Source of the DNA: Richelia sinica FACHB-800 | GTDB taxonomy: Bacteria > Cyanobacteriota > Cyanobacteriia > Cyanobacteriales > Nostocaceae | DNA length: 57,711 nucleotides | Direction of reading: 5' to 3' | Assembly (NCBI RefSeq): GCF_014698825.1 | Contig: NZ_JACJTT010000035.1 | Location: 1 to 57,711, forward strand | Shown: piece by piece, positions 1-8,407 of the stretch | Position numbering within the stretch: position 1 is the stretch's first letter | How the letters are laid out: each line of letters begins with the position of its first letter | Position numbers and translations under genes: made by a program | The notes under the pieces: model-generated | Database searches by the model: none | What the model was told of the DNA's origin: nothing | Seen by the model: the letters and a program-made list of their open reading frames with translations, nothing else

Positions 1-99
1 CAATCTTTAGTCACCCAATTAATGAGACTTCATCCCAATAAGCGCAAGTATTATCAACAGGGTCAAAGGGCTATGCGCCTTGTACAATCTGTCTTTTAG
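1..99 (+). CDS. Transposase, C-terminal 32 residues (partial, 5' end outside window)
   Basis: Frame 1 is open from the first base to a TAG at 97-99. The peptide contains LMRLHPNKRKYYQQG and ends RAMRLVQSVF. This strongly resembles the end of IS4-family transposases of Nostocales as I remember them (a basic stretch, then YYQQG, then RAMRLxQS). The coding part stops right at the presumed terminal repeat, as is usual in compact insertion sequences. The catalytic DDE part lies outside the window, so it cannot be judged whether the element is intact. Confidence 0.5.
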   Translation, partial: QSLVTQLMRLHPNKRKYYQQGQRAMRLVQSVF

Positions 100-117
100 A
101 CTGTTTTGTCCCCCCTT
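1..117 (+). mobile_element. 3' end of an insertion sequence (IS4-like), truncated by the window edge
   Basis: The first 99 bases read as the last 32 codons of a protein resembling the C-terminus of cyanobacterial IS4-type transposases. Bases 97-117, starting at its stop codon, read on the opposite strand AAGGGGGGACAAA followed by a less conserved part. The same 13 bases occur at 57588-57600 in the orientation expected for the other end of such an element. I infer that 97-117 is the right terminal inverted repeat. The family name comes from memory of similar transposases, not from a search. Confidence 0.5.
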
Positions 118-153
118 CAGCATTGCTGATATATAATTGTGGTGGATAGTTCA

Positions 154-1284
154 TCAACTATTCACATCGAACAATTGAGAAGTTTGTAAACGGTCTAGCC
201 ACTTTTCTAAATAAACTCGGTTAGCTTTTTCTTCTGAAGGTTCTTCAGTATCCAATGGATAGGGCATTAGTCCTAAAATAGCCGCAGTAGTAACGCAAAA
301 CATAGATTTTTGGAAAGTCATACAAATTTGCACCCGCAAATCATCTTCACCGCGACGACTGCGACGATAAATTTCATGCAAATATTCTGGTAGATAATGA
401 CGCATATCTTGCATTAATAAAGTGGGAGGAATACCAGCACCACCTATCGGCAAGGGGTCTGCATATAATGCACCATATTGAAATCGAGTTTGGTCTGGGG
501 GAATTTGATATGCTTGAGCATTGTAAGAAACTGTTCCCAAAAAGGGTGTACCACGAAAAAAGACTGCTTCTACATAGGGAACTGCCGTATCTCCTAAAAA
601 AGTCAGTCCAACTGATTTAGGAATGAGGTCATAAACTTTATCACCTACTTTGACTGCATAGGTGATAGGTTTAACTGCGGCTTCAACCAATCCTTGTTTA
701 ATATGGTCTACAATTTGGGGAATGGATGTGATTTCTCTTTGGTCATAGCGGTCAGATAAACTCAGGAAAATATCAGCCATGACACGCCAAAATTGACCTA
801 AACCACTGTAATAAGCAGAGGTACGTAACTGTTCAATTAAAAATTCCGGAAACAGTTGATTGATACCCAGAATAAACGGATTATTTTTAAATTTAGCATT
901 GATGACAGCTTGCGCTCTCTGGCTAAATTCTGGTGTATCTAAATAGGCATCCAGTCCCCCACCACCGTGCCACATCATGGCTTTCATGCAATATTCCGCA
1001 TATTCAAAATTAATGCGATCATGCCACCAGTGACGAAACAATTTTGCTAAAGAAATGTCACCATTAAAGTATTTAAAAAATGGAAAAAATACTAGAAATT
1101 GATTATCAGCAATGTAAATCAAATTGTTGGAGTAGGCATCTATAACTATGCCATAAGCTTTCAAAATTCCCACCACTTCCAAAACATTTTCTGGAGTATT
1201 TTTGAGTAGTGCTTCTCCAGTTAATAGTCTTTGAATATATTCCGCTAAGGAATGATTAGTGGGTTTATTTTGCATAGTTACCAT
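154..1284 (-). CDS. cupB: CO2 hydration protein CupB/ChpX of the NDH-1 CO2-uptake complex
   Basis: This 376-residue protein belongs to the ChpX/ChpY (CupB/CupA) family. These proteins sit on the cytosolic side of thylakoid NDH-1 complexes and hydrate CO2 to bicarbonate in a reaction driven by the complex. It is the last gene of ndhF-ndhD-cup, starting 36 bases after the ndhD stop. The size fits CupB/ChpX (about 380 residues) better than CupA/ChpY (about 450), so I assign the constitutive NDH-1(4) system; this is an inference. The longest open frame begins with TTG at 1290. AGGAGA at 1292-1297 lies 7 bases from the ATG at 1284 and nearly abuts the TTG, so the ATG is chosen. The residues MMWHGGGGLDAYLD are typical of the family. 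Confidence 0.9.
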   Translation of the reverse strand: MVTMQNKPTNHSLAEYIQRLLTGEALLKNTPENVLEVVGILKAYGIVIDAYSNNLIYIADNQFLVFFPFFKYFNGDISLAKLFRHWWHDRINFEYAEYCMKAMMWHGGGGLDAYLDTPEFSQRAQAVINAKFKNNPFILGINQLFPEFLIEQLRTSAYYSGLGQFWRVMADIFLSLSDRYDQREITSIPQIVDHIKQGLVEAAVKPITYAVKVGDKVYDLIPKSVGLTFLGDTAVPYVEAVFFRGTPFLGTVSYNAQAYQIPPDQTRFQYGALYADPLPIGGAGIPPTLLMQDMRHYLPEYLHEIYRRSRRGEDDLRVQICMTFQKSMFCVTTAAILGLMPYPLDTEEPSEEKANRVYLEKWLDRLQTSQLFDVNS

Positions 1285-1320
1285 TGCCAAATCTCCTGCA
1301 AATCGATGAACAATGAAAAA

Positions 1321-2847
1321 TTACAGATTAAAATCTGAAGATGGAGCATTTTCTATCTTTAATTCACTAGATGTTGCTACCACTAGGTTTTGTGTTTTTA
1401 CCATGGCTGTAATTGTTGCTTCTGTCCAATGAATTAACCAATTCGGTTGAACACCAAAAATGACGATGGTTATGGCTAAAATCAAGGCAGGGGCGCGATC
1501 GCTCCAATATACACGGGGTAAGTTCAACACTTGTGCAGATAAGCGACCAAAGAATGCTTTGTTGACAAGAATCAGGAAGTAAACCGCAGTTAATCCTGTT
1601 CCTAACATGGAAATCAAGGTTTGTAAGGGAAAAATGGGGAATGAGCCTCTAAAAACGATAAATTCAGAAATAAATCCCACCATACCAGGTATACCCGCAC
1701 TGGCCATTACTCCTACTACCATCAATGTGCCAATCACTGGTAAACCTCGTTCTGGGTTCAGCAGTCCGTGTAATACATCTAAGTCACGGCTACCAGCTTT
1801 TTGATAAACAACTCCCACCAATAAAAACAGCATGGCAGAAATCAAGCCATGACTAATCATTTGCATGACCGCACCCAAGACACTTAAGGGGGTTGATGCG
1901 GCAGCTGCGAGGAGAACATAGCCCATGTGACCTACTGAACTGTAGGCTACCATTTTTTTCATATCTGTTTGGGCGATCGCACAGGATGCACCATACAAGA
2001 CACTGATTACTGCCCAAGTTGCTAACCAAGGGGCTACATAGGCCCAAGCTTCTGGCAACAAGTTCATGCCAAAGCGCAATAAACCATAGGTACCTAACTT
2101 CAACAATACCCCAGCTAGAAGAACGGATATCGGTGTGGAGGCTTCAACATGGGCATCTGGTAGCCAAGTATGTAAGGGCACCAAGGGCATTTTAATGCCG
2201 AAACCAATCGTAATTCCTGCTAATAATATGAGTTGGGTAGTTAATGGTAAGGCAGTTAATTGTAGGCTTTGTAAACCAAAATTATCAGCACCACTTAGCC
2301 ACACCATCCCTAAGAAACTAGCCAACAGCAAAATCCCAGAAAAGGCTGTATAAATCAGAAACTTTGTAGCGGCATAACCTCTTTTTGCACCGCCCCAAAT
2401 GGCAATTAACAAATAAAGAGGAATCAATTCTATTTCATAGAAGAGGAAAAACAGCAGTAAATCCTGGGCTAAAAATGCCCCTGAAACCCCAGCATTTAAT
2501 AACAAAATTAAAGAATAATAAAAGCGAGGACGTTGAAGAGATGGATCACTACTGTAGATGGCAATGGCAGTTAATAAACCATTCAATACCAATAAAGGTA
2601 AAGATAAACCATCTATCCCTAAGCTGTAGTTAAAACCGATGACGTCAATCCAAGGTAGAGATTCAGCAAATTGTTGTCCTATATCTGTTGGGTTAAACTG
2701 AATTACCAAAAATATAGTCCACAAAAAAGTCAGAATAGCTACCGTTAAAGCTATGCCACGGGACAGTTTCCCACTCATACTAGCAGGATAGAAACCTATT
2801 AAGGCTGCACCAATTAAGGGCAGCAAAATCAAAGCACTCAGCATCAT
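1321..2847 (-). CDS. ndhD4: NAD(P)H dehydrogenase-like complex subunit 4, NdhD4 type
   Basis: This polytopic membrane protein of about 508 residues is an antiporter-like, proton-translocating subunit of a CO2-uptake NDH-1 complex in the thylakoid membrane. It begins MMLSALILLPLIGAALIGF, as NdhD proteins usually do, and contains the family block PLHTWLPDAHVEASTPISV followed by LLKLGTYGLLRF. About 14 hydrophobic segments are visible. The open frame extends to a GTG at 2907, adding 20 hydrophobic residues. Neither start has a clear ribosome binding site, and I prefer the ATG pair at 2847/2844 by family length. The gene lies between ndhF and cupB, which marks it as the NDH-1(3)/(4) type rather than the respiratory NdhD1/D2. 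The choice of D4 follows from the CupB assignment. Confidence 0.88.
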   Translation of the reverse strand: MMLSALILLPLIGAALIGFYPASMSGKLSRGIALTVAILTFLWTIFLVIQFNPTDIGQQFAESLPWIDVIGFNYSLGIDGLSLPLLVLNGLLTAIAIYSSDPSLQRPRFYYSLILLLNAGVSGAFLAQDLLLFFLFYEIELIPLYLLIAIWGGAKRGYAATKFLIYTAFSGILLLASFLGMVWLSGADNFGLQSLQLTALPLTTQLILLAGITIGFGIKMPLVPLHTWLPDAHVEASTPISVLLAGVLLKLGTYGLLRFGMNLLPEAWAYVAPWLATWAVISVLYGASCAIAQTDMKKMVAYSSVGHMGYVLLAAAASTPLSVLGAVMQMISHGLISAMLFLLVGVVYQKAGSRDLDVLHGLLNPERGLPVIGTLMVVGVMASAGIPGMVGFISEFIVFRGSFPIFPLQTLISMLGTGLTAVYFLILVNKAFFGRLSAQVLNLPRVYWSDRAPALILAITIVIFGVQPNWLIHWTEATITAMVKTQNLVVATSSELKIENAPSSDFNL

Positions 2848-2940
2848 AAGCAGAACCAGTGAAGGGAGAAATAGTTTGATGAGGTAGAGTAGCTTGAAGG
2901 GAAGCACAATTGCTACTCAACACTCTATGATTCCAGATGA

Positions 2941-4797
2941 TTAAAAGGGTAAATGATTAAATAAACCCAATGACCAGCTAATGAAGAAACCCAAAACGCT
3001 CACTACTGCCAGAATGGTCAGCATATAGCCTTGGGATTGACCAGAAATGCTGTACTTTAAACTTTGTCCGCCAAAAATAGCTGCAAAGCCTACCAAATTC
3101 ACTAAACCATCGACCAAATAGCGATCGCTCCAAGCCGAAATCTTCGATAATAGTGCCACTGCACTCACGATTGTGAGGCGATAAATGCGGTCGATGTAAA
3201 AATCATAACCCAACAAGTCTTGCAGCAACCGCCATACAAAAATTCTTGACCTTGACCAAGCCTTATGCAGGTAAATAGTTGAACCCACAACCACACCAAA
3301 CACTGTAGAAGCGATTAGGGAAAGCAGTACATACCAATCAATACTTTCCCAGGTAGGTAGCAAATACCATTGTTGTAACATCAGCGGTAAGAGCAAAGTC
3401 ACAATCGTCAAAGTCACCATTGGGAAAGCCATTTGCCAACTTACTTCTGGTGCACGGCGGGTCTTTTGCTGCGGTTTCCCCCAGAAGACTAAGCGAAACA
3501 CCCTCGTTAAATTCAAGGCTGTCAACCCATTAACTAAAACTAAAACGATGATTACCCAAGGACTAACTCGGACCAAGCCATCAGCCCATCCCAGCATTGC
3601 CCAAAAACTACCTAAGGGTAACAATGTCACCATCCCCGCTGAACCCACCACAAAAGCAGTAGTCGTAGCAGGCATTCTTGACCACAAGCCTCCCATTTCC
3701 GTTAAATCCTGGCTATGGGTGGTGTAGATAATTGACCCAGAACTCATAAATAACAAAGCTTTCGCTATGGCATGGGTCAACAGCAACATCAAAGCCACCC
3801 CACCTTGCTCTAATCCTACCGCTAAAAATACCAAACCCATGTAGGCACTGGTGGAATGGGATAAGGCGCGTTTGATATCTATTTGTGCTAAAGATACTAA
3901 TGTCGCACCAACTGCCGTGACCGTACCCATGACAACCAAAGCATTTAAGGCAACTGGTGACAGGGCTAATAGGGGCTGAATTTTGTAGAGAACATAGGCC
4001 CCTCCGGCAACCACCAATGAGTTTCGCATCACAGAAGCTGGGTTGGGGCCTTCCATTGCCTCATCTAGCCACATATGCAGAGGAAATTGAGCGCACTTAC
4101 CTGCTGGCCCAGCTATTAAACCCAAACCTAAAAAAGTGGCAGTGAGGGGTTCTAAATGAGCAGTTTGCACCCATTCGTATAAATCAGAAAAATTCAAACT
4201 ACCCGCTAAAGTCGAGAGAGTGACTACTGCCATTAACAGTAATAAGTCTCCTACCCTTTTCGTAAAAAAGGCATCCCGCGCTGCTGTCACTACCAATGGT
4301 TGAGCATACCAAAATCCCACTAGCAAGTAAGTTGACAAGGTGAGGACTTCTAATAGGGCATAACTCAAAAACAGAGAGTCACTAATAGCTAACCCACTCA
4401 AAGCTGCTTCAAAAAATCCCAGTAGTCCAAAAAACCTGGCCAATGACCAGTCTTTTTCCATGTAGCCTAAGGCATAAATTTGGGCTAACAGACTTAAAAC
4501 TGTAATTAAAACAATAGTGCCAATGCTAACTGGAGAGAGTTCCAAGGCTACATTTAGTTTAAAATCTGCCGCTTGAAACCAGGTGAGAACTAAAATTTCT
4601 GGCTCTCTATTCCAGATATCTTTAAATACAAATAAGCTATGAATCAAACCTATGAGCGTCGTCAACAAGTTGAAGTATGCCGCTGGTCTTGGACCTGTCC
4701 GTTGTACAATTCCCATTGCCCAAGGCAAGGTTAAAATTGCACCTGTTAAGCTATAAAAAGGAACAAACCAAGTTGTGAAAAAGAGAACTTCATTCAT
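2941..4797 (-). CDS. ndhF4: NAD(P)H dehydrogenase-like complex subunit 5, NdhF4 type
   Basis: This 618-residue polytopic protein is the distal antiporter-like subunit of the CO2-hydrating NDH-1 complex. Residues 237-259 align with the NdhF/NuoL block but read QFPLHMWLDEAMEGPNPASV followed by MRNS. Ordinary respiratory NdhF has WLPDAMEGPTP followed by an IHAATMV-like stretch. This change is a known mark of the NdhF3/F4 subgroup. Other conserved parts are the ALLEVLTLSTYLLVGFW stretch near 147-163 and TKRVGDLLLL near 179. It is the first gene of the minus-strand ndhF-ndhD-cupB unit, starting 663 bases from the divergent ccmK2. The F4 label rests on CupB size and the carboxysome neighbourhood. 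Confidence 0.9.
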   Translation of the reverse strand: MNEVLFFTTWFVPFYSLTGAILTLPWAMGIVQRTGPRPAAYFNLLTTLIGLIHSLFVFKDIWNREPEILVLTWFQAADFKLNVALELSPVSIGTIVLITVLSLLAQIYALGYMEKDWSLARFFGLLGFFEAALSGLAISDSLFLSYALLEVLTLSTYLLVGFWYAQPLVVTAARDAFFTKRVGDLLLLMAVVTLSTLAGSLNFSDLYEWVQTAHLEPLTATFLGLGLIAGPAGKCAQFPLHMWLDEAMEGPNPASVMRNSLVVAGGAYVLYKIQPLLALSPVALNALVVMGTVTAVGATLVSLAQIDIKRALSHSTSAYMGLVFLAVGLEQGGVALMLLLTHAIAKALLFMSSGSIIYTTHSQDLTEMGGLWSRMPATTTAFVVGSAGMVTLLPLGSFWAMLGWADGLVRVSPWVIIVLVLVNGLTALNLTRVFRLVFWGKPQQKTRRAPEVSWQMAFPMVTLTIVTLLLPLMLQQWYLLPTWESIDWYVLLSLIASTVFGVVVGSTIYLHKAWSRSRIFVWRLLQDLLGYDFYIDRIYRLTIVSAVALLSKISAWSDRYLVDGLVNLVGFAAIFGGQSLKYSISGQSQGYMLTILAVVSVLGFFISWSLGLFNHLPF

Positions 4798-5460
4798 TTA
4801 TATTGCCCTTGACGACCTAGCCTCAATTTTCTTAAGTAGCCTTAAAATAATGATTTGCTAAAAAAAAATTAATTTTGCGAAAATCTATGATTTCTTAACT
4901 ATTTTTAAATTACAGTTTTTTTAAGCACTTTTACTTTACCTAATTCTATAGATGGGAAAATTCTATATTATTTGCTTACACCATCATGCTATAAATCATC
5001 TTACCTAGCTATGGCTTTGAAATTAGTATTAATACTTCTCCCAAACTAATTTATATGATTTATTAGGAAAATTTATAGTTTGGTTTTACTGGGAATTGGT
5101 CAAAATACACAAAACAGGCGAAAGAATTAGTCAGTAAGGATTTTAGCTTCTGACTCTCCTTCCCCAGATGGGACTAACCCTGGTTATGAAGATAGCGATT
5201 CTCAATGTGATAAAAAAATTATAAAGCATAACTGTCCACTCTAGGGATCAGAGAAATTTGATGCAGTAAAAATGGTTTATGAAGTTTTATTAAGTTTTTT
5301 TAAACTATTTTATTACAAACTATTATAGTAATTTATGTTGCCAGGGGTGCCAACCTTTTCTATGCTTAATTTGTAAGTGTTATTTAGCTCAAGATGAGCA
5401 TCCCCGTCAAAAATTTCAACCGATAGTACTGATTGAATTAATTTTGTAGGAGTTTCTGCG
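4798..5460. promoter_or_regulatory. Divergent control region between ndhF4 and ccmK2
   Basis: This 663-base AT-rich gap carries no gene and must hold the start signals for both carbon-uptake units. Symmetry visible in it includes a perfect 12-base palindrome AGTATTAATACT at 5025-5036, inverted arms CCAAACTA (5041-5048) and TAGTTTGG (5076-5083), and a TTA-N8-TAA sequence at 5290-5303. The last fits the form reported for CmpR sites but is weak evidence in DNA this rich in A and T. TAGGAG at 5446-5451 is the ribosome binding site of ccmK2. I could not fix promoter boxes with confidence. Confidence 0.5.
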
Positions 5461-5769
5461 ATGCCAATTGCAGTTGGAATGATTGAAACAAAGGGCTTTC
5501 CCGCAGTAGTAGAAGCTGCTGACGCAATGGTAAAAGCCGCTCGTGTGACTTTGGTAGGCTATGAAAAAATTGGTAGCGCTCGTGTAACTGTAATTGTTCG
5601 CGGTGATGTATCTGAAGTTCAAGCTTCCGTAGCAGCTGGGATTGAAGCAGCTAGAAGAGTTAACGGTGGTGAAGTAGTATCAACTCACATCATTGCCCGT
5701 CCTCACGAAAACCTAGAATATGTCTTGCCAATTCGTTATACAGAAGCAGTAGAACAGTTCCGTACTTAA
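5461..5769 (+). CDS. ccmK2: Carboxysome shell hexamer protein CcmK2
   Basis: This 102-residue protein with a single BMC domain (Pfam 00936 type) forms the hexamers that tile the facets of the beta-carboxysome. The sequence has the hallmarks [20 protein letters not shown], the [20 protein letters not shown] stretch around the pore-lining KIGS, and the C-terminal [19 protein letters not shown]. The short end after EQFRT matches CcmK2 rather than CcmK1. It is the first gene of ccmK2-K1-L-M-N-O, with TAGGAG nine bases before the ATG. It is nearly identical to the next gene over the first 95 residues. Confidence 0.97.
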   Translation: MPIAVGMIETKGFPAVVEAADAMVKAARVTLVGYEKIGSARVTVIVRGDVSEVQASVAAGIEAARRVNGGEVVSTHIIARPHENLEYVLPIRYTEAVEQFRT

Positions 5770-5858
5770 AAACTGTTTAGACGAAAATTCATTCACGGGG
5801 TTGCTTACTTGAGTATAAATTCGTCTGTGCGTAATAATTTAATTTAAGGATCACAAGA

Positions 5859-6203
5859 ATGTCAATTGCGGTAGGAATGGTTGAAACCCTTGGTTTTCCA
5901 GCAGTAGTAGAAGCTGCTGACGCGATGGTAAAAGCTGCGCGTGTAACCTTGGTAGGCTATGAAAAAATTGGTAGTGGTCGGGTAACTGTCATTGTTCGCG
6001 GTGATGTATCTGAAGTTCAAGCTTCTGTTGCCGCAGGTGTGGAATCAGTGAAAAGAGTGAATGGTGGACAAGTGCTGTCTACTCACATCATTGCCCGTCC
6101 CCATGAAAACTTAGAGTATGTACTACCAATTCGTTACACCGAAGATGTAGAACAATTCCGGGAAAACGTTAACGCTATTCGTCCTTTTGGTAGAAGACCA
6201 TAA
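5859..6203 (+). CDS. ccmK1: Carboxysome shell hexamer protein CcmK1
   Basis: This is a 114-residue BMC-domain shell protein, a paralogue of the preceding CcmK2 with which it should build the facets of the carboxysome. It begins [20 protein letters not shown] and has the pore loop KIGSGRVTV. After EQFRE it carries an extra basic tail of roughly a dozen residues ending FGRRP, which is the mark of CcmK1. AAGGA stands 9 bases before the ATG. The 89-base gap to ccmK2 and 8-base gap to ccmL suggest one transcript. Strong nucleotide identity to ccmK2 shows tandem duplication kept similar by selection or gene conversion. Confidence 0.97.
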   Translation: MSIAVGMVETLGFPAVVEAADAMVKAARVTLVGYEKIGSGRVTVIVRGDVSEVQASVAAGVESVKRVNGGQVLSTHIIARPHENLEYVLPIRYTEDVEQFRENVNAIRPFGRRP

Positions 6204-6211
6204 TTTAAATA

Positions 6212-6514
6212 ATGCAAGTTGCCAAAGTGCGTGGCACGGTAGTTAGCACACAGAAAGAGCCGAGTCTCAGGGGTGTGAAACTGCTGTTGTTGCAATTAGT
6301 TGATGAAAATGGAACCCTATTACCACAATATGAAGTAGCGGCGGATAGTGTGGGAGCAGGAGTGGATGAGTGGGTGCTTGTGAGTCGTGGTAGTGCGGCT
6401 CGGCAAGTACCTGGCAATGAACAACGTCCGCTAGATGCAGCAGTAGTGGCGATAATAGATACTATTCACGTTGAAGATCGTCTTATTTACAGCAAAAAAG
6501 ACCAGTATAGATAG
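6212..6514 (+). CDS. ccmL: Carboxysome vertex pentamer protein CcmL
   Basis: This 100-residue protein is of the EutN/CcmL (Pfam 03319) family. Pentamers of CcmL cap the twelve vertices of the icosahedral shell. The N-terminus MQVAKVRGTVVSTQKEPSL and the block VGAGVDEWVLVSRGSAAR are characteristic. It follows ccmK1 by only 8 bases without an evident ribosome binding site, so translation is probably coupled to ccmK1. It ends 96 bases before ccmM. Confidence 0.96.
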   Translation: MQVAKVRGTVVSTQKEPSLRGVKLLLLQLVDENGTLLPQYEVAADSVGAGVDEWVLVSRGSAARQVPGNEQRPLDAAVVAIIDTIHVEDRLIYSKKDQYR

Positions 6515-6610
6515 TCAGGGAACAGGTGCCAGATAGGCAGTAGAGTAAACATAAATTCTCACTGACCACTGACAACTGACCAAAAGCTTAATTTCAGGAG
6601 GAATCTCGCG
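6515..6610 (+). repeat. Short heptamer-type tandem repeat in the ccmL-ccmM gap
   Basis: Bases 6560-6583 contain ACTGACCACTGACAACTGAC, a run of degenerate CACTGAC/CAACTGAC heptamers of the kind scattered through Nostoc genomes (STRR type). AGGAGGA at 6596-6602 follows, a strong ribosome binding site 8 bases before the ccmM ATG. ccmM therefore has its own efficient start although it lies within the operon. Confidence 0.6.
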
Positions 6611-8257
6611 ATGGCAGTCCGCAGCACGGCGGCACCCCCAACCCCGTGGTCAAGGAATTTGGCTGAACCCAATGTCCATGAAAGCTCATTTGTACATTCA
6701 TTTTCTAACTTAATAGGTGATGTACAAATTGGTGCTAACGTAATCGTTGCTCCGGGGACTTCGATTAGAGCAGATGAAGGCACACCTTTTTATATTGGTG
6801 AAAAAACTAATATTCAAGATGGTGTGGTTATTCACGGGTTGGAGCAAGGCCGAGTCATTGGTGATGATGGCAAAGATTACTCGGTATGGATTGGGAAACA
6901 TGCTTCCATTACCCACATGGCGCTGATTCATGGGCCAGCTTATGTTGGGGATAATTGCTTCATTGGTTTTCGCTCAACGGTATTTAATGCCAGGGTGGGA
7001 GCAGGTTGCATCGTCATGATGCACGCTTTAATTCAAGATGTAGAAATTCCCCCAGGTAAATATGTACCTTCGGGAGCAATCATTACTACTCAGCAACAAG
7101 CAGATCGCTTGCCGGATGTACAAGCTCAGGATCAGCAATTTGCCCATCATGTGGTTGGAATTAATCAGGCGTTGCGGGCTGGTTATCGCTGTGCTGAGGA
7201 TCTTAAGTGTATTGCACCTATTCGGGATGAATTAGCTAAATCTTATACAGAGATTGTTGTTGAAGAATTGGAAAGGAGTAGTGACGTGGCAGGCAGTAGC
7301 TTGGGTGCAGAAACCATAGAACAATTGCGTTATTTACTAGAGCAAGGCTATAAAATTGGTAGCGAACACGTAGACCAAAGACGTTTCCGCACAGGGTCTT
7401 GGCAAAGCTGTAAACCAATTGAAACTCGGTCTTTAGGTGAAGCGATCGCTGCGTTGGAAGCTTGTCTGGTTGAGCATAGCGGTGAATATGTCCGCCTGTT
7501 TGGCATTGACCCCAATGGCAAACGCCGGGTGTTGGAAACAATTATCCAGCGCCCAGATGGTGTAGTGGCAGGAACCACCAGCTTTAAGACACCTACTACA
7601 AAATCTTACAGTAGCTACAACGGTAATGGCAATGGTGCGGCTAGTGGTAATCTCAGCGCAGAAACCGTAGACCAAATCCGCCAACTTTTGGCTAATGGTT
7701 ACAAAATTGGTACAGAACATGTAGATGAGCGCCGCTTCCGCACAGGTTCTTGGCAAAGTTGCAAGCCTATTGAAGCTAGCTCTACCAATGAAGTCATTGC
7801 CGCATTAGAAGATTGCATCGTTAGTCACCAAGGTGAGTATGTGCGTTTGATTGGGATTGACCCCAAAGCCAAACGTCGTGTATTGGAAAGCATTATCCAA
7901 CGCCCCAATGGTGTAGTGAAACCTGCTGCTAGCAACGGAGCTAAATCAGCTTACACCAGCAGTTCTGCCACAGCTACAGCTACCGCTACTAGCACCAAAT
8001 TAAGTGCAGAAGTAGTAGACCAACTGCGCCAGTTATTGACAGGTGGTTTTAAAATCAGTGTTGAACATGTAGACCAACGCCGTTTCCGCACAGGCACTTG
8101 GGCCAGTGCTGGTCAAATTCAAGCCACCACAGAAAGAGAAGCGATCGCTGCATTGGAAGCTTATCTATCTGAATATCCTGGGGAATATGTCCGTTTAATT
8201 GGTATCGACCCCGCAGCCAAGCGTCGTGTGTTGGAAGCAATTATCCAACGTCCATAG
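6611..8257 (+). CDS. ccmM: Carboxysome scaffold CcmM: gamma-carbonic anhydrase domain plus three Rubisco small-subunit-like domains
   Basis: CcmM (548 residues) condenses Rubisco and links it to the shell. Residues 1-210 form a left-handed beta-helix gamma-carbonic anhydrase domain. His75, His102 and His107 occupy the zinc-ligand positions. Cys194 and Cys200 match the disulfide pair needed for activity in the Thermosynechococcus protein, so this domain may be an active, oxidation-dependent enzyme. Three SSUL domains follow at about 231-317, 348-434 and 464-548, each with the HVDxRRFRTG block. SSUL1 and SSUL2 each have a Cys pair (QSCKPI, then C in ALEAC/ALEDC). SSUL3 has none. Linkers are rich in Ser, Thr, Gly and Ala. 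An internal start at codon 226 should give a short SSUL-only form. Confidence 0.97.
   Translation: MAVRSTAAPPTPWSRNLAEPNVHESSFVHSFSNLIGDVQIGANVIVAPGTSIRADEGTPFYIGEKTNIQDGVVIHGLEQGRVIGDDGKDYSVWIGKHASITHMALIHGPAYVGDNCFIGFRSTVFNARVGAGCIVMMHALIQDVEIPPGKYVPSGAIITTQQQADRLPDVQAQDQQFAHHVVGINQALRAGYRCAEDLKCIAPIRDELAKSYTEIVVEELERSSDVAGSSLGAETIEQLRYLLEQGYKIGSEHVDQRRFRTGSWQSCKPIETRSLGEAIAALEACLVEHSGEYVRLFGIDPNGKRRVLETIIQRPDGVVAGTTSFKTPTTKSYSSYNGNGNGAASGNLSAETVDQIRQLLANGYKIGTEHVDERRFRTGSWQSCKPIEASSTNEVIAALEDCIVSHQGEYVRLIGIDPKAKRRVLESIIQRPNGVVKPAASNGAKSAYTSSSATATATATSTKLSAEVVDQLRQLLTGGFKISVEHVDQRRFRTGTWASAGQIQATTEREAIAALEAYLSEYPGEYVRLIGIDPAAKRRVLEAIIQRP
7274..7288 (+). promoter_or_regulatory. Internal ribosome binding site and GTG start for the short form of CcmM
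   Basis: AGGAG at 7274-7278 is followed after 7 bases by an in-frame GTG at 7286-7288 (codon 226). This lies just after the carbonic anhydrase domain and before SSUL1. Initiation here gives 323 residues carrying only the three SSUL domains, the counterpart of the 35-kDa form made from an internal start in Synechococcus elongatus. The position and spacing are seen directly. Its use is inferred from that precedent. Confidence 0.8.
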
Positions 8258-8407
8258 GAACAAAAGACAGGTAAAGTCAGCATAGTCTGACAACCCCCCT
8301 TCTTGTCAGGAGAAGTGACAGGTGGCGATCGCCTGCCCTTCCCAGACTCCTTCTCAACTAGATTCTGCTCAATACTCATTTTTTTGGCTTCCGAGGTGAC
8401 TAATTCC

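Noticed and set aside
1853-2633. Several 60-80 codon frames overlapping ndhD4 on both strands
   Set aside because: They lie wholly within a strongly conserved gene and have no own start signals.
8303-8407. 35-codon upstream extension of ccmN
   Set aside because: Begins at a TTG, is unlike CcmN N-termini, and MSVPLLRLS at 8408 is the family-like start.
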